Of a stretch of 64,000 nt of DNA, positions 1-13,118 are shown in pieces; the first letter of the stretch is position 1, and every line of letters begins with the position of its first letter. The notes under the pieces were generated by a model, which had not been told where the DNA came from, made no database searches, and saw only the letters and a list, made by a program, of their open reading frames with translations. The stretch is from the NCBI GenBank assembly GCA_003342895.1, contig PTFA01000043.1, forward strand, positions 782,110 through 846,109, written 5' to 3'. The translations under genes were made by a program, and so were the position numbers. The stretch is from Casuarius casuarius. Lineage: Eukaryota > Chordata > Aves > Casuariiformes > Casuariidae.

Positions 1-5
1 GAGAG

Positions 6-50
6 GATGGAGCAGAGGGACACGGAGCAGAGGGATGCGGAGCAGAGCAT
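6..50. repeat. 15-bp tandem repeat, three copies
   Basis: Three consecutive 15-base units share the core GGAGCAGAG. The first two differ at only three bases near the unit start, and the third diverges at its last bases. The array may continue to the left of the window. This is a short minisatellite-like array with no sign of function. Confidence 0.75.
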
Positions 51-3000
51 GGCTGTAACTGTATGATCCGATGTGGGCACGTGATCATGAAAAGCCTCAA
101 AGTCAGGACAAGACGCTTCTCTAGCATCTGATCCTTTCTTCAAGACAAGGTAGTTACTAGAAAATCTCATGCTCAGTCACACCCAGGCATGTTGCCTAGA
201 CTAACTGCGGGTATAAGCACTTGATCCTGATCACAATCGATACAGGAGACTGAAACAGAGTAAGTCATTTTGACTGGCACATCTGTAACACCAGATGTAT
301 GACTAGCCCAGAGCTTTTAGACAGTCCTAAAAGCAGAAAAAAAACCTTGGCCAGGCAAGTGCACCAGGCTGGCCCAGCGTGCGTCGCATCCTCGTTCTGG
401 TGGCTGGTCCAGACAAAAACTTGCATTACAACTGCCCGCTAAGGAAACTACTTCTCTAGCTCAACTCTTCAAGGTGGATTGTAGCTCCCAGGATCAAACG
501 CTGCTGCTGACCCACGAGAGAGATCACTACCCAAGCAAATGCAATGCAATAACCCTTGCTTTGGAGGACACGCCAGCAGCAAGGCTGGAATACAAAGCTG
601 ATGCACGGTCCTGCCTGGAGTCTCCTTGCAGATGCTTCTCATCACCCCACTGCTGCGTAAAGAGAGCACAGAGGACACCTAGCAGAGAGCAGGGACTCGT
701 GCATAACTCTGAAGCTCTAAAAAAGCAGGAGGGAGAGGGAGCAGGAGCAAGAGAACAAACATTTAATTCCCTTGTAAAACAGATGACTGCATTGTAATTT
801 ACTAGCAGCTGCTGGCAACAAACACCACACTCTCATATTCCTATTAACCAAGCTGCAGCTGATTTATTAAAGGCTCAGATACATCAAAACAAATGACTGT
901 AACATTTATATTACTATTTACAGCTCTTTAATAGGGTTACATGAAGGGGCAATGCAGCACAAACTGGAATCTGGTTACGAGCCCGTCAAGCAGCAGCAGA
1001 GCCTCCTCCATTGCAGCAGGCTCCCGCGCCGGGCTCCTCCGGGCCATTTCCAGCAACCGCCTGCAAGGCGCAGGTGTGCTGGAAACAGGTAGCAGCAAGG
1101 CAAGCAAACCTTCCCAAAGACTCAGCAGTCTGCTGCTAGTCAATATAATGCCTTTTTTTTTTTTTTTTTTTAAACATAAACACCACCCACCAAGCAGCAG
1201 TACTCGATCAAATATTGGTGCATTGCTAACAAATCAATGCTATCACTCTTCTGCAGAGCCCGCTGCTCCCACAGCTGCTGGTGAAGCCAAAGGCATGGCT
1301 TGTGCAAACAGGCTGTGGCATCAAAGCCAAGTATCAATGTCGCCTCCGGGACAGAAGTCACCCTGGGCTGCCTGACATGTCCCCAAGTCAGGGATTCCCA
1401 AAGCCCATTTGCTCAGGTGTCACCAGTACGGAAAACAAGTGACCTGCTCTGTGCAGGGCCATGCGCAGGCACAGCGATGCCACCCAGGCCAGCACCAAGG
1501 CAGGCTGATCGCATCTGTGCTGGGCAGAAGACATACTTGCTTTTTCCCCCCATCCTCCTGGGGAAAAAATGCAGCTCCCCTGGGCTTTTTATTTCCTTTT
1601 CTCATGCCATTTTGAGGCAGCCTACCTAAGGTTGGTGGCCCAGGGAGCACTGTTTGGGAAATCCAGCCCCAAGTCACTCATGTTCAACTACAAATCTACG
1701 GGGATGGAAAGCAGGGGCATTAGAAGCTGGTGCCCGAACAGAGGGCCTGAGCCATTTACACCGACTGAAGCGATCTATGGGATCCTCTGTGCCGATGGAC
1801 CTCGCTCCCGAGATCACAGAAATTCTCTCCCTCACCAAAGTGGGAATTGCCTGCTTTGATGAGAGCACAACTGCAGCCGAAACACGAGGCAGGGCAGGAG
1901 ACCCCGGCTTCCCTGTGACAGCGCCCAGCGCCAGCCACCCAGACGGCATCCCGAGCAGCAGCAGCTGGCTGACATGACGCGCTTAAAAGGGTTTCCCAGC
2001 TCCAAGGGGAGCTCCGTACCGAGAGCGTAAGCCCTTTATCGGAGGCGCCGGTGAAGGCAAACGGCTGACTCCTTCGCTGCACAGGTTTCCCGAGGAATTC
2101 CCAGCCCACCCCATGAATTGTGAACCAACTTGTTCAAGCCTCTGGTTCTCTCTAACCCATAAAAGATCCAGATAGTCAAATATTATGCTTCTGCTTTTTA
2201 AATATTTCCATTTAAATGTAGATTTTGACCTTCGTGCCAATGAAATATTAATAAGAGAATAAAATATATATTACTCTTCTTCTGAGGGAGAGGTCTCTAA
2301 CTCTGTCATGTTCTCTATCGGTTTTTTGAAGAGGATTTCTTCAAACCATGGTGAATTTATTCCAGGTTCCTATGTTTCCAGGCCCTGGCAGCTGAAAGCA
2401 AAGAGGTAATTCCTTTATTCTTAACATCCCACAGGAAAAAAGGGGGAGAGATTCTGTTTCCCTACATCAATGAAAAGTAAACAAGGACACCAAAGAAACT
2501 GCATCCTTTCCAGCAAGATGCAAAGGAAGGCTAATTTAATTTGAAGTAACTGTGTTCCTAAACAAGAAGACAGTATAAAGATTAACTGAGACCTCCATTT
2601 CTTTGTAATAACTGCAGGCCATTAAGTGGAATCGGGAATAAAACTCACAAATCGCCCCGCTTATCCATCTTTATCTTCATCGTTATTCAAAGACAAATGC
2701 CCCCCTCCTCTCTCTACAACACCACTTATTTTTCCTCTCTCCGCCTTTGTCTTTAAAGGGTCAGAAAACAACAAAATACACCACACTGCTGCAGTACAAA
2801 TGCAGTGCCGTTTAGAAGGGGATCAGTTCAGCTCCTGTTGATTTAAGCGAGAGCCAGGTTGGACCCCAAGGATGCACTACAGCCCTAATTACAGCTGCAT
2901 CAGGAGAAATGTTTCATCGGTGCAGACTAACACCCTCTTTTAGAGGCCATGCTAGGATGCACGCCAAAAGGATGTGTGGTAAATACCATCGGTATCCAAC

Positions 3001-5994
3001 ACAACATCCTCAAGTCCCTGTGGTTCTTCTGGGCATTTTCACCGTTTGAGTCCTGTCTTAGGTAACACTGCAAAGCCATCACGCGAGTGGCAGGGAAGGG
3101 GACAGAAATCATCTAGTAAACTAGGGAAAGATGCCTGACAGCCAAAAAATCTAAACTGGGATGGACTGAGACCTTGGGAACCTGCAACCGCCGGATAAGA
3201 AATATGTCTCACAATGAAGGAGACCCTGAAAGGGTCCTCAATCACTGCCGAGCACTTCCCTCTGCCAACTGCCTTCTGGAGAGAGCCATAAAACAGAGAT
3301 TAGCAATTCCTCAAACTTTCCTTACCGGCTTTTGCTGTTAGTTCTCATGCTGGTGCCTCTCTAGCCTAACTCCTGGAAAATACGCTTGAAAAGTCAGAAT
3401 CAATACTGCCATTATCATTTGGATAAATTACACCCCCACTGCATCAACCCAGGTACTCCCACCGCCTCCCAAGCGGGGTATCATTTACATGGGATGGAAA
3501 CTGGAGGGCCGCTATGAGGGTTAAATGCCCACCGCCAGCTAGATTTCAAGAACTGGGTACCTAATTCCCTTAGGCTCTTTTCACATTCAAGATTTCTTCT
3601 ATTTTACTTTTTAAGATGCTAGCAGGGAAAGGTCAACCCAATTTGTCATAGCAGCAAGTGAAGGCAAAAGATCAGCAGATGCTGACATGCTATCTGAGGG
3701 GTTTCATTATAGAGCTGTTTACAGCATTTATTTCTCCTGTTGTTGCTGTTTTCAGGGTCAAGGAACTAAGATCCCATTTCAGCAGCAGAGATCACTGGCC
3801 AGGGAACAAAATACTTGAATTTTACCTCCTCCCTCGCAGGCTTGTTGACTCATATGTCACTAACTCCTGAGATTTCACTGAATAACCACATGGGTGTTGA
3901 AGTCTATACCAATGTAGGTGGCAAATCTAGGCGTAAATAATATTAGCATCACTACTTAGCACTAATACAACTGCAAGTTTTAAATGGAGCATTACAACAT
4001 CAGCACTAATTTACAACAACATCTAGTATACCAGCCAAACAAGTCAAGTTAATTCATTTAAAGTTGGTTTCCTTTGGAACATAAAGCTCTTTTTGTGACG
4101 GGGACATGCATGAATGTGTTGTAATTTCTAAAGTATTATTTTCTTCACATCTTTTTATATTCTACCATTTTTAGAGAAATAGCCTAATGCTCTGCAGTGT
4201 CCCTAGAACAAAACACTGAGTACAACAGTCAATATATATTACCAGCCAAATAAGGAAACACTAATGAATGTATTCAACTGCCATTAATGTCCCCCCGCCA
4301 CCACCTGCTACCTCCGTACGATGGCCAGTGCAGGATTTGGCTAGCTCAGATAAGAGAGAGGACAGTTAGGGCTGTCCCCAGCTCAGGAGGCATAGGCTGA
4401 CCCGAGGACCCACTCGGCTCCTGGAGACGTCTGGGCAGAACCCAGCAACCACGTCACGAAAGCGCTAGTCCTCTACGGCAACAGGCCCCAGGAAAGGACT
4501 CCCCCTGGGAGGTTTCATTTTGCCAGGGAAATGTTTTTTTCCAAGAGCCTTTGCTATAGCACAAAGGATACTGAAGCGGCTTTTGAGAAGCTGCTGCTAA
4601 ATTTGTCCTGATACAGAGGGAACAACTGAGAGCCAAAGAGAGCACAACTGCGTGCAACTGGATGGCCAAGAGCCAAGCGTCAGAGATAAAAGATGCTGTA
4701 ACGAAAGACCTTCGGCCCGAGCCAAGAGTTCAGCTGACGATGGGATTTCTTCCTCCGTGGCAGGAAAGGAGGAACCGTCAGGTCAAGTAAACCAAATCTT
4801 CTGACTTTGCCTCAAAAGATAAAGTCTCTTGACCAGTTAAGGATATCTCCTGTGTGATAAGAGACTGTGCCATATACCCATTCATTACACCCTGCTTTTG
4901 TCAGACGATGGTGATATTCACGTGATCTGCAGGCAGTTTAATCTCATATTCGTATCTCACATGCCCAAACTACTTTGCACTGGAGCAAAACATACCAGTA
5001 TCTTCACTTAATGTATTTGGCTGATGAAGAACTAGAAACACAGAAAAGTTTCTCAACTTTGAAGGCAATAAAGGGTGAAGTTTCCTCAAAGGAGCACGGT
5101 GGAAGTTATACGATCATTTATGAGCCATTTAAATACTGTTTACTTGTGGACCAAAAAGGGGATTTTAAATGGTCTAGACGCCTTTTGCTAGCCCTCTGCA
5201 CGAACTAACTCCTTTGCTGCCTCCCTCCCCTATCCCACACTTGACATGCGTTCGGTGGCCGTGACCCTAGAGGAGCCATTCGCAGGTAGGAGAGTCACCT
5301 GCTTGCCACTCTGCGCTTCTTCCTCCGCTCCAATGACCACCAAGAGAAGACAACTCCCATCCGAGTTTACCCACCTGTCTTCAGCAATATCCTGTGCAGG
5401 ATCTCAGAGTTGCAGGCAGTTGTTAAGCTGGTGCTGTGCAACTCGGACATCTGTCCACCCAGGCTGAGATGACCAACTCACTTTACGTCACTGACTAGCA
5501 ATCAAATAATAATTACTTTGGCTTACTACAGACTGGCGCTGGATTGGAGCGAGTGATTTCAGGGCACTGGAATCCATTACCAATAACCTAAACCATCTGG
5601 GTTCCCATCTCCGTTACAAAGAAAGCAGCAACAATTCCCACCGTTAATTCAGACACTAAGTACGAGCTAGATCACCAGTCCGTGGGAGCAGTGGCATGTG
5701 TTCTGATATAATCAGCTCAAGATGGAAGCTACATGGACATCCTATGGAGAGCGGTTCAGAGTTTACACTCTGTGCCACATTTAACTCTCCAGAGTTAAAT
5801 GGAAAAGGGTTGTATTAAATAAAAAGCTCCATTTAACATTATTTCCATCGCAAAGGCACGCCGGATAGCGCCGGTGGAAAGCGAGGCTTTTGCAAATGTA
5901 GCATGCAGCCTCCCAGCAAAAGCGAAGGCGGCTGATGAGCAGGAACCGCGATTTCTGTAACAAGTAAGTTAGCCTGTGCAACAAATTGCTACAT
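51..5994. other. Repeat-poor non-coding stretch, no gene seen
   Basis: No reading frame here resembles a known protein; the longest, at 941-1375, runs through a poly(T) tract. A T19 run lies at 1153-1171. A consensus CRE/ATF-type octamer TTACGTCA lies at 5483-5490 but stands alone. A strong acceptor-like pyrimidine tract ending in TTTTCAG lies at about 3737-3754, but no donor follows that would define an exon. Bases 240-290 faintly resemble a minus-strand MIR and are too diverged to call. Confidence 0.5.
1153..1171. repeat. Poly(T) run, T19
   Basis: Nineteen consecutive T. It could be the poly(A) tail of an old minus-strand retro-insert, but no recognisable body adjoins it, so a simple mononucleotide repeat is the safer call. 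Confidence 0.9.
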
Positions 5995-6140
5995 CCAAAC
6001 AAGCAAACCCCCAAATCCCCTTCCGCCTGCCTTTATGAAACAAATGAGTCGGTGCTGACTAATCGTATTATAATACAGGGAAGCTTGTAATAGGCTTTCA
6101 AAACCTGTGTTTACAGGCTCATTACTGCTCAGAGCTCGCC
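5995..6140. promoter_or_regulatory. Candidate conserved non-coding segment
   Basis: A non-repetitive segment with a Maf-type half site (TGCTGAC) beside TAATC, an ATTATAAT word, and the related words CCTGTG and TTTACAGG. It shows the mixed, low-redundancy composition of vertebrate conserved elements. Conservation itself was not tested; this is an impression from composition and motif density. Confidence 0.2.
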
Positions 6141-7414
6141 GGGATAACAAGGGAACTACGGGAGGAAGACTTGGGAGCCAAATCTTATCAGGTGTGTTTC
6201 AGATTTGACATCATTTTGAAATCCAGACCAAGACTGGAAATGAAGAATTGCGACTGAAGTGACTGAAAAGGAATGATGTTTCCCCGTTTCGGACCAGGGA
6301 TCTCTCCTTTAAGGCTGTATCTAACCTAGGGGTCCTGAACATGGGAACAAAACACACATTCCCCCAGTTTCTACTGAAGAAACCAGGGCTAGGCACTTTC
6401 TGGAGCCAACGACCATTCTGAGGAACCATCTCTCTTGAAGGGCCAATTTCATTTAAAAAAGAAGAATGATAAGCAAGAAAGACATGTTTTCACTAGACAG
6501 TGGACAGGATCGAGGTACACCTTGTTTTCTTTTCCATTTGCTATTTAAAGGGCAGCTTTGTTCAAGAATCTGGCAGAACAGTATAAATAAATTCTAAACC
6601 TCTTAGGATGTGTGAACCAGCCTAGAGAATGGAGCAGATGCATCTCATCTATATGTAAGAATTTATATAAACAAGATGATAATTCTCATTTTCCACTGAT
6701 TTTTATTGTGAAATCAGCATAACTCTAATAGTTTTATCTCCATTAAACTGTACAGGCCAGTTGTATTAGGGTTGTACGTATTTCATCCCTAGAAGTACCT
6801 CACCAGTGAAAAAGACGCCTCTCTCTCTTTTCTGACTGCTCATAATAAATAGGAGATACCTTAAAAAGCCCCATTTCACATCCTTGGGGATCAACTGTTG
6901 CCTTTGCATTTAAGTGCACTTTACACATCAACCTTATAGTGGGGTGGGAGCTGTACTGTTTTGGCCAGTTCAACCCTGCTGGTCTGTTAATGGGATAGGT
7001 CACAACGATGCCATCTCTGTGAAGGACAAAGAAGAGCTGAGAATAAACCCCTTCTGACCCTGCCATCACTTAGGTCATGCTAAAGACCTGTGTTATGTTT
7101 ATCCAACACCATTAACATCAACTTCTATTGCACATGAGAATAAAACACAGCTGAAGCGAGCCAGCTCAGCCAGAAACAGCGTAAGAGGCAGACCCAGAGG
7201 CACCTCCTGGCAGAAGCTGGAGGGATGCATTTGCCTCTCACCAGCACTACGCTGAAAGGCAACACCCAAGCTTAGCACACAGCTTCAGAAGCGGTGGTAA
7301 GTCGTGCCAGTGCCGTGTGGTACTTCACAAGCATGTTGCAAGTGGCATCATCTAGTGCAACCTAAGACTGGTGAGAAGCAGGACACCTACATTGTCCTCT
7401 CCCAACCGCCAGGG
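6141..7414. other. Non-coding stretch, no gene seen
   Basis: The longest frames (72 and 89 codons, minus strand at 6211-6429 and 6800-7069) show no domain or residue pattern that I recognise. The last 100 bases before the CR1 tail may contain a further diverged repeat portion. Confidence 0.4.
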
Positions 7415-7580
7415 CAGAGACCCTCTGCCCAGGGGCTGTGAAAGCTCCATCCTTGGAGATTTTCAGGTCTTGAGAGGCTGAGGCCGTGAGCAACCTCATA
7501 AGCTAGCCCTGCTCGGAGGACGAGACCACCTCTGGAGATCTACTCTGACCAAAACCCAACTGTGATTCCATGGACTCAAC
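7415..7580 (+). mobile_element. CR1 LINE 3'-end fragment
   Basis: The sequence follows the order of the avian CR1 3' end: CTGCCCAGGGGCTGTG, then CTCCATCCTTGGAGAT with TTTCAG, then a diverged AGCCCTGCTCGGAGGA segment where the family has CCTGCTTGAGCAGG, then CTCTGGAGATCTACTCTGACC, and finally AACTGTGATTCCATGGA in place of the terminal TGTGATTCTATG. It is strongly 5'-truncated, which is usual for CR1, and carries no coding sequence. Divergence is high, so it is an old insertion. The 5' limit is approximate. Confidence 0.8.
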
Positions 7581-8012
7581 GTACTTTGTTTTCAAGAGTA
7601 CAATACCTCCTACTTCAGGTTTCAATGTACATCAGCTGCTGTTTTCCCCTCAGCAAAAGAGTTCATAATAAGCCAGGTTAAAGAGGAAGGGGCGAGAAGT
7701 CTCCTCCTTCCTGACAACCAGATACACAGTCTTCCCCGGAGGGTACCAGGCCTCACAGTACCACCACTGTGGCACCAGAAAACACTTTGCTGTTTTCACA
7801 GTTGCTTCTTCAACTCTCCGTGGCAGACTTGACCCTGGCAGGAGCACCCTTAGCTGTCTAAACAAATCTGCAGGACTGCATGAAGCTGATAAGCTTCCCA
7901 CTTCTTCAGCACAACCAAAGCAAGACTTTGCCTAAAGCAGCAGGCACAATGTCTTTAAACCTCCTGATTATGCAGCTGGGGAAGCCCTCTCCCTCTGAAA
8001 TTATCAAATAAT

Positions 8013-8065
8013 AAAGAGAGAGAGCAAGAGAGAGAAAGAACGAGCGGGGAGGAGAGGGGAGGGAA
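8013..8065. repeat. Purine-rich (GA)n-like tract
   Basis: Interrupted GA and GGA repeats on the plus strand, beginning AAAGAGAGAGAG and grading into GGGGAGGAGAGGGGAGGG. It is a low-complexity purine tract with no other element attached. Confidence 0.8.
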
Positions 8066-8524
8066 TATCTACAGCCTTCTGCACCCGATTCTGTCACTCT
8101 GACATTTCTTTCAAATACAATTATTTAAAGCCTCCTGATGGCAAGGCTGAGGAAATGGACTAATAGTAGCTTGTACGGTACCTCTCCATCAGACAGTTCA
8201 ATAAATCCTGGCAGTGCTGTGATTTGTGTTAGGAGAATGAGCTTTTCAAGAGCAGAACTATCACTTTACACCGTCAATAATCTCACTGTCAAAAAACGCC
8301 CAAGTAACCTGACCGACACTTCAGAAGCTTAATTTATAGATGCGCTATTTGCCTTCAAGGTATTTTATGCAGCTAAATAATAGAAGTGGATATTATCCCA
8401 AACTGTTCCGCAGCTTTCACAAATGGAGTCCAAGAACACGCAGGACGACAAATTTTCTATTAGCTCGGGGCTAAATTCTTCCTCTCCGACATCTGTCTGG
8501 TACTATCTACCACCAGCAGAGTTG

Positions 8525-8575
8525 CTCCCAAATTATACTCCGGGAAATAAGAGCAGAATCAGGCCCTTCCAATTC
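8525..8575 (+). repeat. Possible ancient amniote repeat fragment
   Basis: The segment ending in GAGCAGAATCAGGCCCTT resembles a phrase that recurs in bird and reptile genomes as part of old interspersed repeats (recollection, not a database match). It is short and diverged, and the family cannot be named from sequence alone. Confidence 0.3.
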
Positions 8576-9696
8576 CAGAAGAGGACCAGAATTTAAAAAA
8601 CAAAGGGATGCACAGAGAAACGCCCCAGGGTCTTCTCTTTGCTGTAGGCCACTTATACAAGGACGAGCTACAGCAGGACTCCAACAGACTCAAGCACTCG
8701 TCCCTGAAAAGATTTGAGCACCAGGATACTCATGACCGCAAATCAACACTGATTGATCAAATGGATCTTCTGGATACATCCGGGCTCTGCTGCCAATTTT
8801 CAGTTTTCGGGACACAGCCATAGAATCACTCAACCAAATTGTCAAAACCTCCCTGCTCTTCCAAAGTGCAGGCTTTTTTCACTCCACCATAACTCATAAT
8901 GCTATCTGATGGAAGAGCCTGGATTTCATTTATTCCTGGCTCTTACTGCTGACCAGGCAAGAATTAATTCATTTAATGGGAAAGTATTTGTGCAGCTATG
9001 ACAAAGAATACCAGAGAGACTCTGAGCAGGCACCAGACGTGACAGAGCCATTGTATCCCACACATCTGAGACCTCCAAGCCATCTAACCAAGAACAATAA
9101 GCATCGGCCTGCTCCCTTCACATAAGAAGCCAGCAGCAAAAGGATGTATGGAAGTCACGAATATTTGTACACATTTTTGGTTCAAACCAGTCAGAGGCAA
9201 AACTCAAGGTGGTAACAACCCTAATCTATGCAAAAACTCAAATCTACACCAAAATTCTGTGTCTTGGATTTAAGCATGTTTTTTTAGGGACACATGCACT
9301 TTTTAACCTGCAGAACAGCCCCACTACTTTCTTTGGTCAACACCTAATTAGACTGCTGCCTTTCTCCAGCTCACCACTGAGCCATTGCAACGGGCCCTGC
9401 CTTTAAAGCTGGGCTTGTGCCCTTGCTCTGACAAAGGAGGAGAACTGAACTGCCCTTCATTCATGTTATTCATCAGTTTGGTTTAAATAACAGCATTTCC
9501 TCATCTAATAAGTCACATGCCAACAAATCAAGATAATTATCCAAAGGTCAATACATCAACAACATCCCTTTTTGCACTTTCCTATGACTCAGAAGCTGGC
9601 AATCTGCACAGCCAGCCTCAGACATCCTTGTGACAAGGATGGCAAAGTCAGCTAAAAGCTAGTGCATGTCTGAAGCTCAATGTCCTTGTACAAATG

Positions 9697-9710
9697 AAAA
9701 AAAAAAAAAA
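9697..9710. repeat. Poly(A) run, A14
   Basis: Fourteen consecutive A followed by CCCTTCC. No retroelement body is recognisable upstream. Confidence 0.9.
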
Positions 9711-10402
9711 CCCTTCCATTGCCTGTATACACACAGAGCCTAGAATTATGTCCCCATTTACAAACAGACTGGAGAAAGAGCCCAAACACCCAGAGAAGGG
9801 AGAAAGGTTTTAAACAACTCCAAATCTTTTTGATTCGTCAGACCAAAGCCAGCTTGGCATCTGATGCTCTCTCCCATCATTCCCTATAACCAATTCAGCT
9901 TAACAGCCTCTGCCAAAGCCACGGAATAAATTAATCTCAGCTTACTAACCATGCAAGCACATGTAACCTCTCCCAGATGGAATCGGAGCAGCTCAGCTAC
10001 GTAATACAGATCCTACACATATTGCTAGCAGCTAATAAAACACAACTCAAATGGTAGGGACCTCCCCCCCCCAACACCCTTTCTTTTAATAACATCAGGA
10101 TCATTTCTACCCAGTCCCCAAAGCAGCCTAGCAACAACAGCTAAAAGCACAGCTGCCTCGTTCTCGCAGCAGCTCATCCTGGCAGTGGAGATTCAGATTC
10201 CCCACCCGCACCCGGCTCAAACCCATCAAAGTCCAGTTCACCCACCCAGTGACTCTACTTTAGCAGCACTACGCTGCCAGCTTCCCTAATAAAAGCTATT
10301 CGATGGTCCTGGACTTGACACTGCCCATGCTGATGTCTGAAACTGGGAATAAGCAGAGAACGGCCCATTTGATTGGCGTGACTGGCTGCAGAGCAGATTT
10401 CT

Positions 10403-10407
<5 letters not shown>

Positions 10408-10433
<26 letters not shown>
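10408..10433. repeat. Poly(T) run, T26
   Basis: Twenty-six consecutive T, the longest mononucleotide run in the window. It is adjacent to a short CTTCCTC pyrimidine tract. Length is probably polymorphic and sensitive to sequencing error. Confidence 0.9.
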
Positions 10434-11641
10434 GGCATGCTAGTGTTAACAATTAACATTCTTCCTGGCCCAGCTCCATCCTGCCTAAGAGCACCAGGTA
10501 TTTACCACCTTGGAAATCTCCTCTTTCCAATGCACAAACCGCTGTCTTTGCCGTAGGTTGAAGGCAGCACCAGGCAGCAGCGAGCGCTCTTCGCTAAGCC
10601 TCAGCCGCACAAAGGTCTCTACGGGGATTTTGGCAAAATTGACTTATTCTGCATGTTTAAACCTACCAACAAGAAATATTTATGCAAGCTTCTTTTCCCC
10701 CACCCTTTCTGTCCTCACTCCTTAATCCCGGGTACATCGCTCATGACAAGTCTATGAGCAATGCGGTCCAAGGGAAACCTCTACCCTCTGCTTGTATTTG
10801 GATATCCCTCAGGCTGGGAAAGAGCCCCGGGAACAGGCGGCTCCCATCTCACTGCTCCATCGGTACAGCTCAGCATGGGAGAGGACACGCGGGATTTCTA
10901 CACGGATGCCTAAAGGCAGGCTGGGTCGGTCTTTACTTGTTACTTAAAGGACCAAATTCTGCCTGCAGCCACAACTCGGAGGTGGTCCTCAGCAACAGAG
11001 GCAGCAGTTGCATGAACAGGATACAAATGGCCCTTTCTGGGGACACGTACAGCCTCCCCAGCACGAAAGCTCTCCAACTAATGGAGAACCTGCAACCACA
11101 TCTGGAGGCTTCTTGCACCAGCGCTAAAAGTTCTCTGTAATAATAAAAAAAGAGATCGCATATAGTTGGGGTCACACGTAAAAATTCCTGGTCGGGGCAG
11201 TCCCAAAATGCAGTTTCTTCCTTCCCTGCGGGGTAAAGCCACAGCGAACTCAGAGTGCAGCTTTTTCACAGGGACCCAACTTCAATAAAATTGGATTCAT
11301 TACACCAAAAAAGAGCATCCTCCCCCACAAATAAAACCCCCAAGCGAACTGAGGTGTTTTGGTAGCAGAAGACACAAAAATGCAGTTTCCTAGAAGCAGT
11401 CTAGCAAACCTGAGATACCACAATGATGGACCTAGAACGAAGCCAAATATCAGAATAACACCCAAACATCAGAAAAGCTATTTAGGAGGACATTTCTGTG
11501 GTTCATAGTGCTAATTAGGGCTCGGGTTAGCATTCCCAAAGGGGTCAGGGAAACCTGAGCACCTAAATCCTCTGAAGCAGTCTCCCAAAATCTTAGCAAA
11601 TAAGTATGAGAATATCATAGAGAAACAGCTTAAAAAAACCC

Positions 11642-11667
11642 TTGGATTTAAAATTTGGATTTAAAAT
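11642..11667. repeat. 13-bp perfect tandem duplication
   Basis: The 13-base word TTGGATTTAAAAT occurs twice head to tail without mismatch. The unit contains the palindromic core TTTAAA. A simple slippage duplication is the likely origin. Confidence 0.85.
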
Positions 11668-12669
11668 CCATTTTTAATTCTCAATAATCTGATATATCTA
11701 CTCAGAGCCTAGAATGTAAAATTCAAAGCCAAATCATTCTGCCCCAATTGCCTAGCTCTTAAATGAAAATTAGTCCGAATGCTTTGTTTCCACTGCGAGT
11801 GGATCCAAAAGTTAAATTCAGCTTACACAGATATAAGTGAAGCTCGGCTCGTTATCATATGAAAGGATTTGAGCTTCATCTATTTTACCGATAGCCATAT
11901 TTTGGCCTACGTTCACGTGCTCTGCTATGCAGGTCTGTAATTTAGCTCACATTCAGTGAAACCTGCAATCTGGAGAGCCAAGAAAGATCCAGATTTTCAC
12001 CACTAACACTTCATAGAAATTAAATTCAGACCAGACCTTGCAACAGTTATGCTTAATATATCTTAAAAGAAGACAGCTGATGTCATCCTAGAAGCAGCGC
12101 TGGGTTTAAGGCTGCTTGGTAAGCAGCAAATATAAAGAAATAGGAGGCGCTCCGAGTTACATGCCATGAGTTAAGCAACGGGGTCCCAGGTCTTTGTTGG
12201 GAAGTCGCTACGGGCATGCACTGCCGCTGCGCTAGCGCAAATGAAATACCTTCTAAAGTTTCATTCAATGAATAATACTTTTCATGGCCAAGTTAGTAAA
12301 TGAGTTAAGACTCCGCAAATGAATTTAGTCACAAAGCATCACCGAAATGTGTCTTCATTTACACAGCGCCACCAGCCAAACCGAGCGCCTTCGGATTACA
12401 GAGAAAAATGAGACGTGCTTTCTTTTCTTCTCGGAGCTTTTACCTGCGGAGACTTCAGCTGTGGTTACCGAATGCTTTAAATCATGTTTTTGCAGCCCAA
12501 AGAGCAGGCAAACATCTCCCTTCACCACTATTCAGGTGTGCTGAAAAGTTCATATTTTTAGCTTGGACTCGTCCTTTGACCGCACCAACCTTCTCGACGG
12601 GCAATAACAGATGAGCCCTTTAACGCACGGCTCGGAGCGCTGATGGTTGATGTTGGTCGATTCTGGTAT

Positions 12670-12830
12670 TTTCAGGCAGAGGTAATCCTCGAGCTTTGCA
12701 TCTCATTTCCCGGCATGCCCAAGGGCTCTTCCAGCAGCTGGAATCTTACGGGATAAACATCTTCCCCTGATTGTAATTGCATTATTAAATATGATTGCTC
12801 TCCTCCGCCACGAACAAATCTTAAAAGCAG
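12670..12830. promoter_or_regulatory. Candidate conserved non-coding segment
   Basis: A non-repetitive segment with a run of homeodomain-type words (GATTGTAATTGCATTATTAAAT) broken only by short spacers, flanked by balanced composition. It lies just downstream, in minus-strand sense, of the splice-flanked segment at 12908-13118. The call is inferred from motif density only. Confidence 0.2.
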
Positions 12831-12907
12831 CAACAAAGAGCACTGCGAGAAAGCGTCTTGTTGACAGCACAGAGAAGAATTGGAAGATAGAGAGACAAAT
12901 ATCTCAC

Positions 12908-13118
12908 CTTTAGCTTCCAGATGCAAAAAAGACTTTTCTAAGCCGGGGAGTCGCACCACACCTTACAAAAACGCTTCTAGCTGCAACTGCAAGAACCCTT
13001 CGACTGTCAGAACGGAGGCCACCGCAAATTGATTTGCGAATAACCGTCTCCATTACAATATTTCTTGCAATAGCGCTGAGGAATGCCCTCAAATATCAGG
13101 CTTCTGCTGGGGTAAAGC
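12908..13118 (-). other. Splice-site-bounded segment, possible non-coding exon
   Basis: Read on the minus strand, a long T-rich tract and TGCCTGTAG form a good acceptor ending at 13119. The segment ends in CTAAAG followed by the donor-like GTGAGA at 12907. The 211-base interior has stops in all three frames, the longest open one being about 37 codons, so it cannot be an ordinary internal coding exon. It could be a non-coding or untranslated exon, or a chance pairing of sites. No transcript evidence is available. Confidence 0.2.

Larger units (their letters stand above)
7581..12669. other. Non-coding stretch with simple repeats, no gene seen
   Basis: Apart from the short repeats listed separately, nothing here is identifiable. 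A plus-strand frame at 8608-8823 (71 codons) has a fairly protein-like composition, but no family was recognised and no splice sites bound it. A 152-codon plus frame at 10682-11140 overlaps minus-strand frames of similar length. Bases 9745-9800 weakly resemble a minus-strand MIR. Confidence 0.4.

Noticed and set aside
6..50. Window-start tandem repeat considered as a CRISPR-like array
   Set aside because: Units abut without spacers and the context is vertebrate; it is an ordinary short minisatellite.
3737..3867. Acceptor-like site followed by a 37-codon open segment
   Set aside because: The translation was not recognised and there is no upstream exon or downstream polyadenylation context to support a terminal exon.
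9745..9800. Faint minus-strand MIR-like words
   Set aside because: Similarity is limited to purine-rich blocks that could arise by chance.
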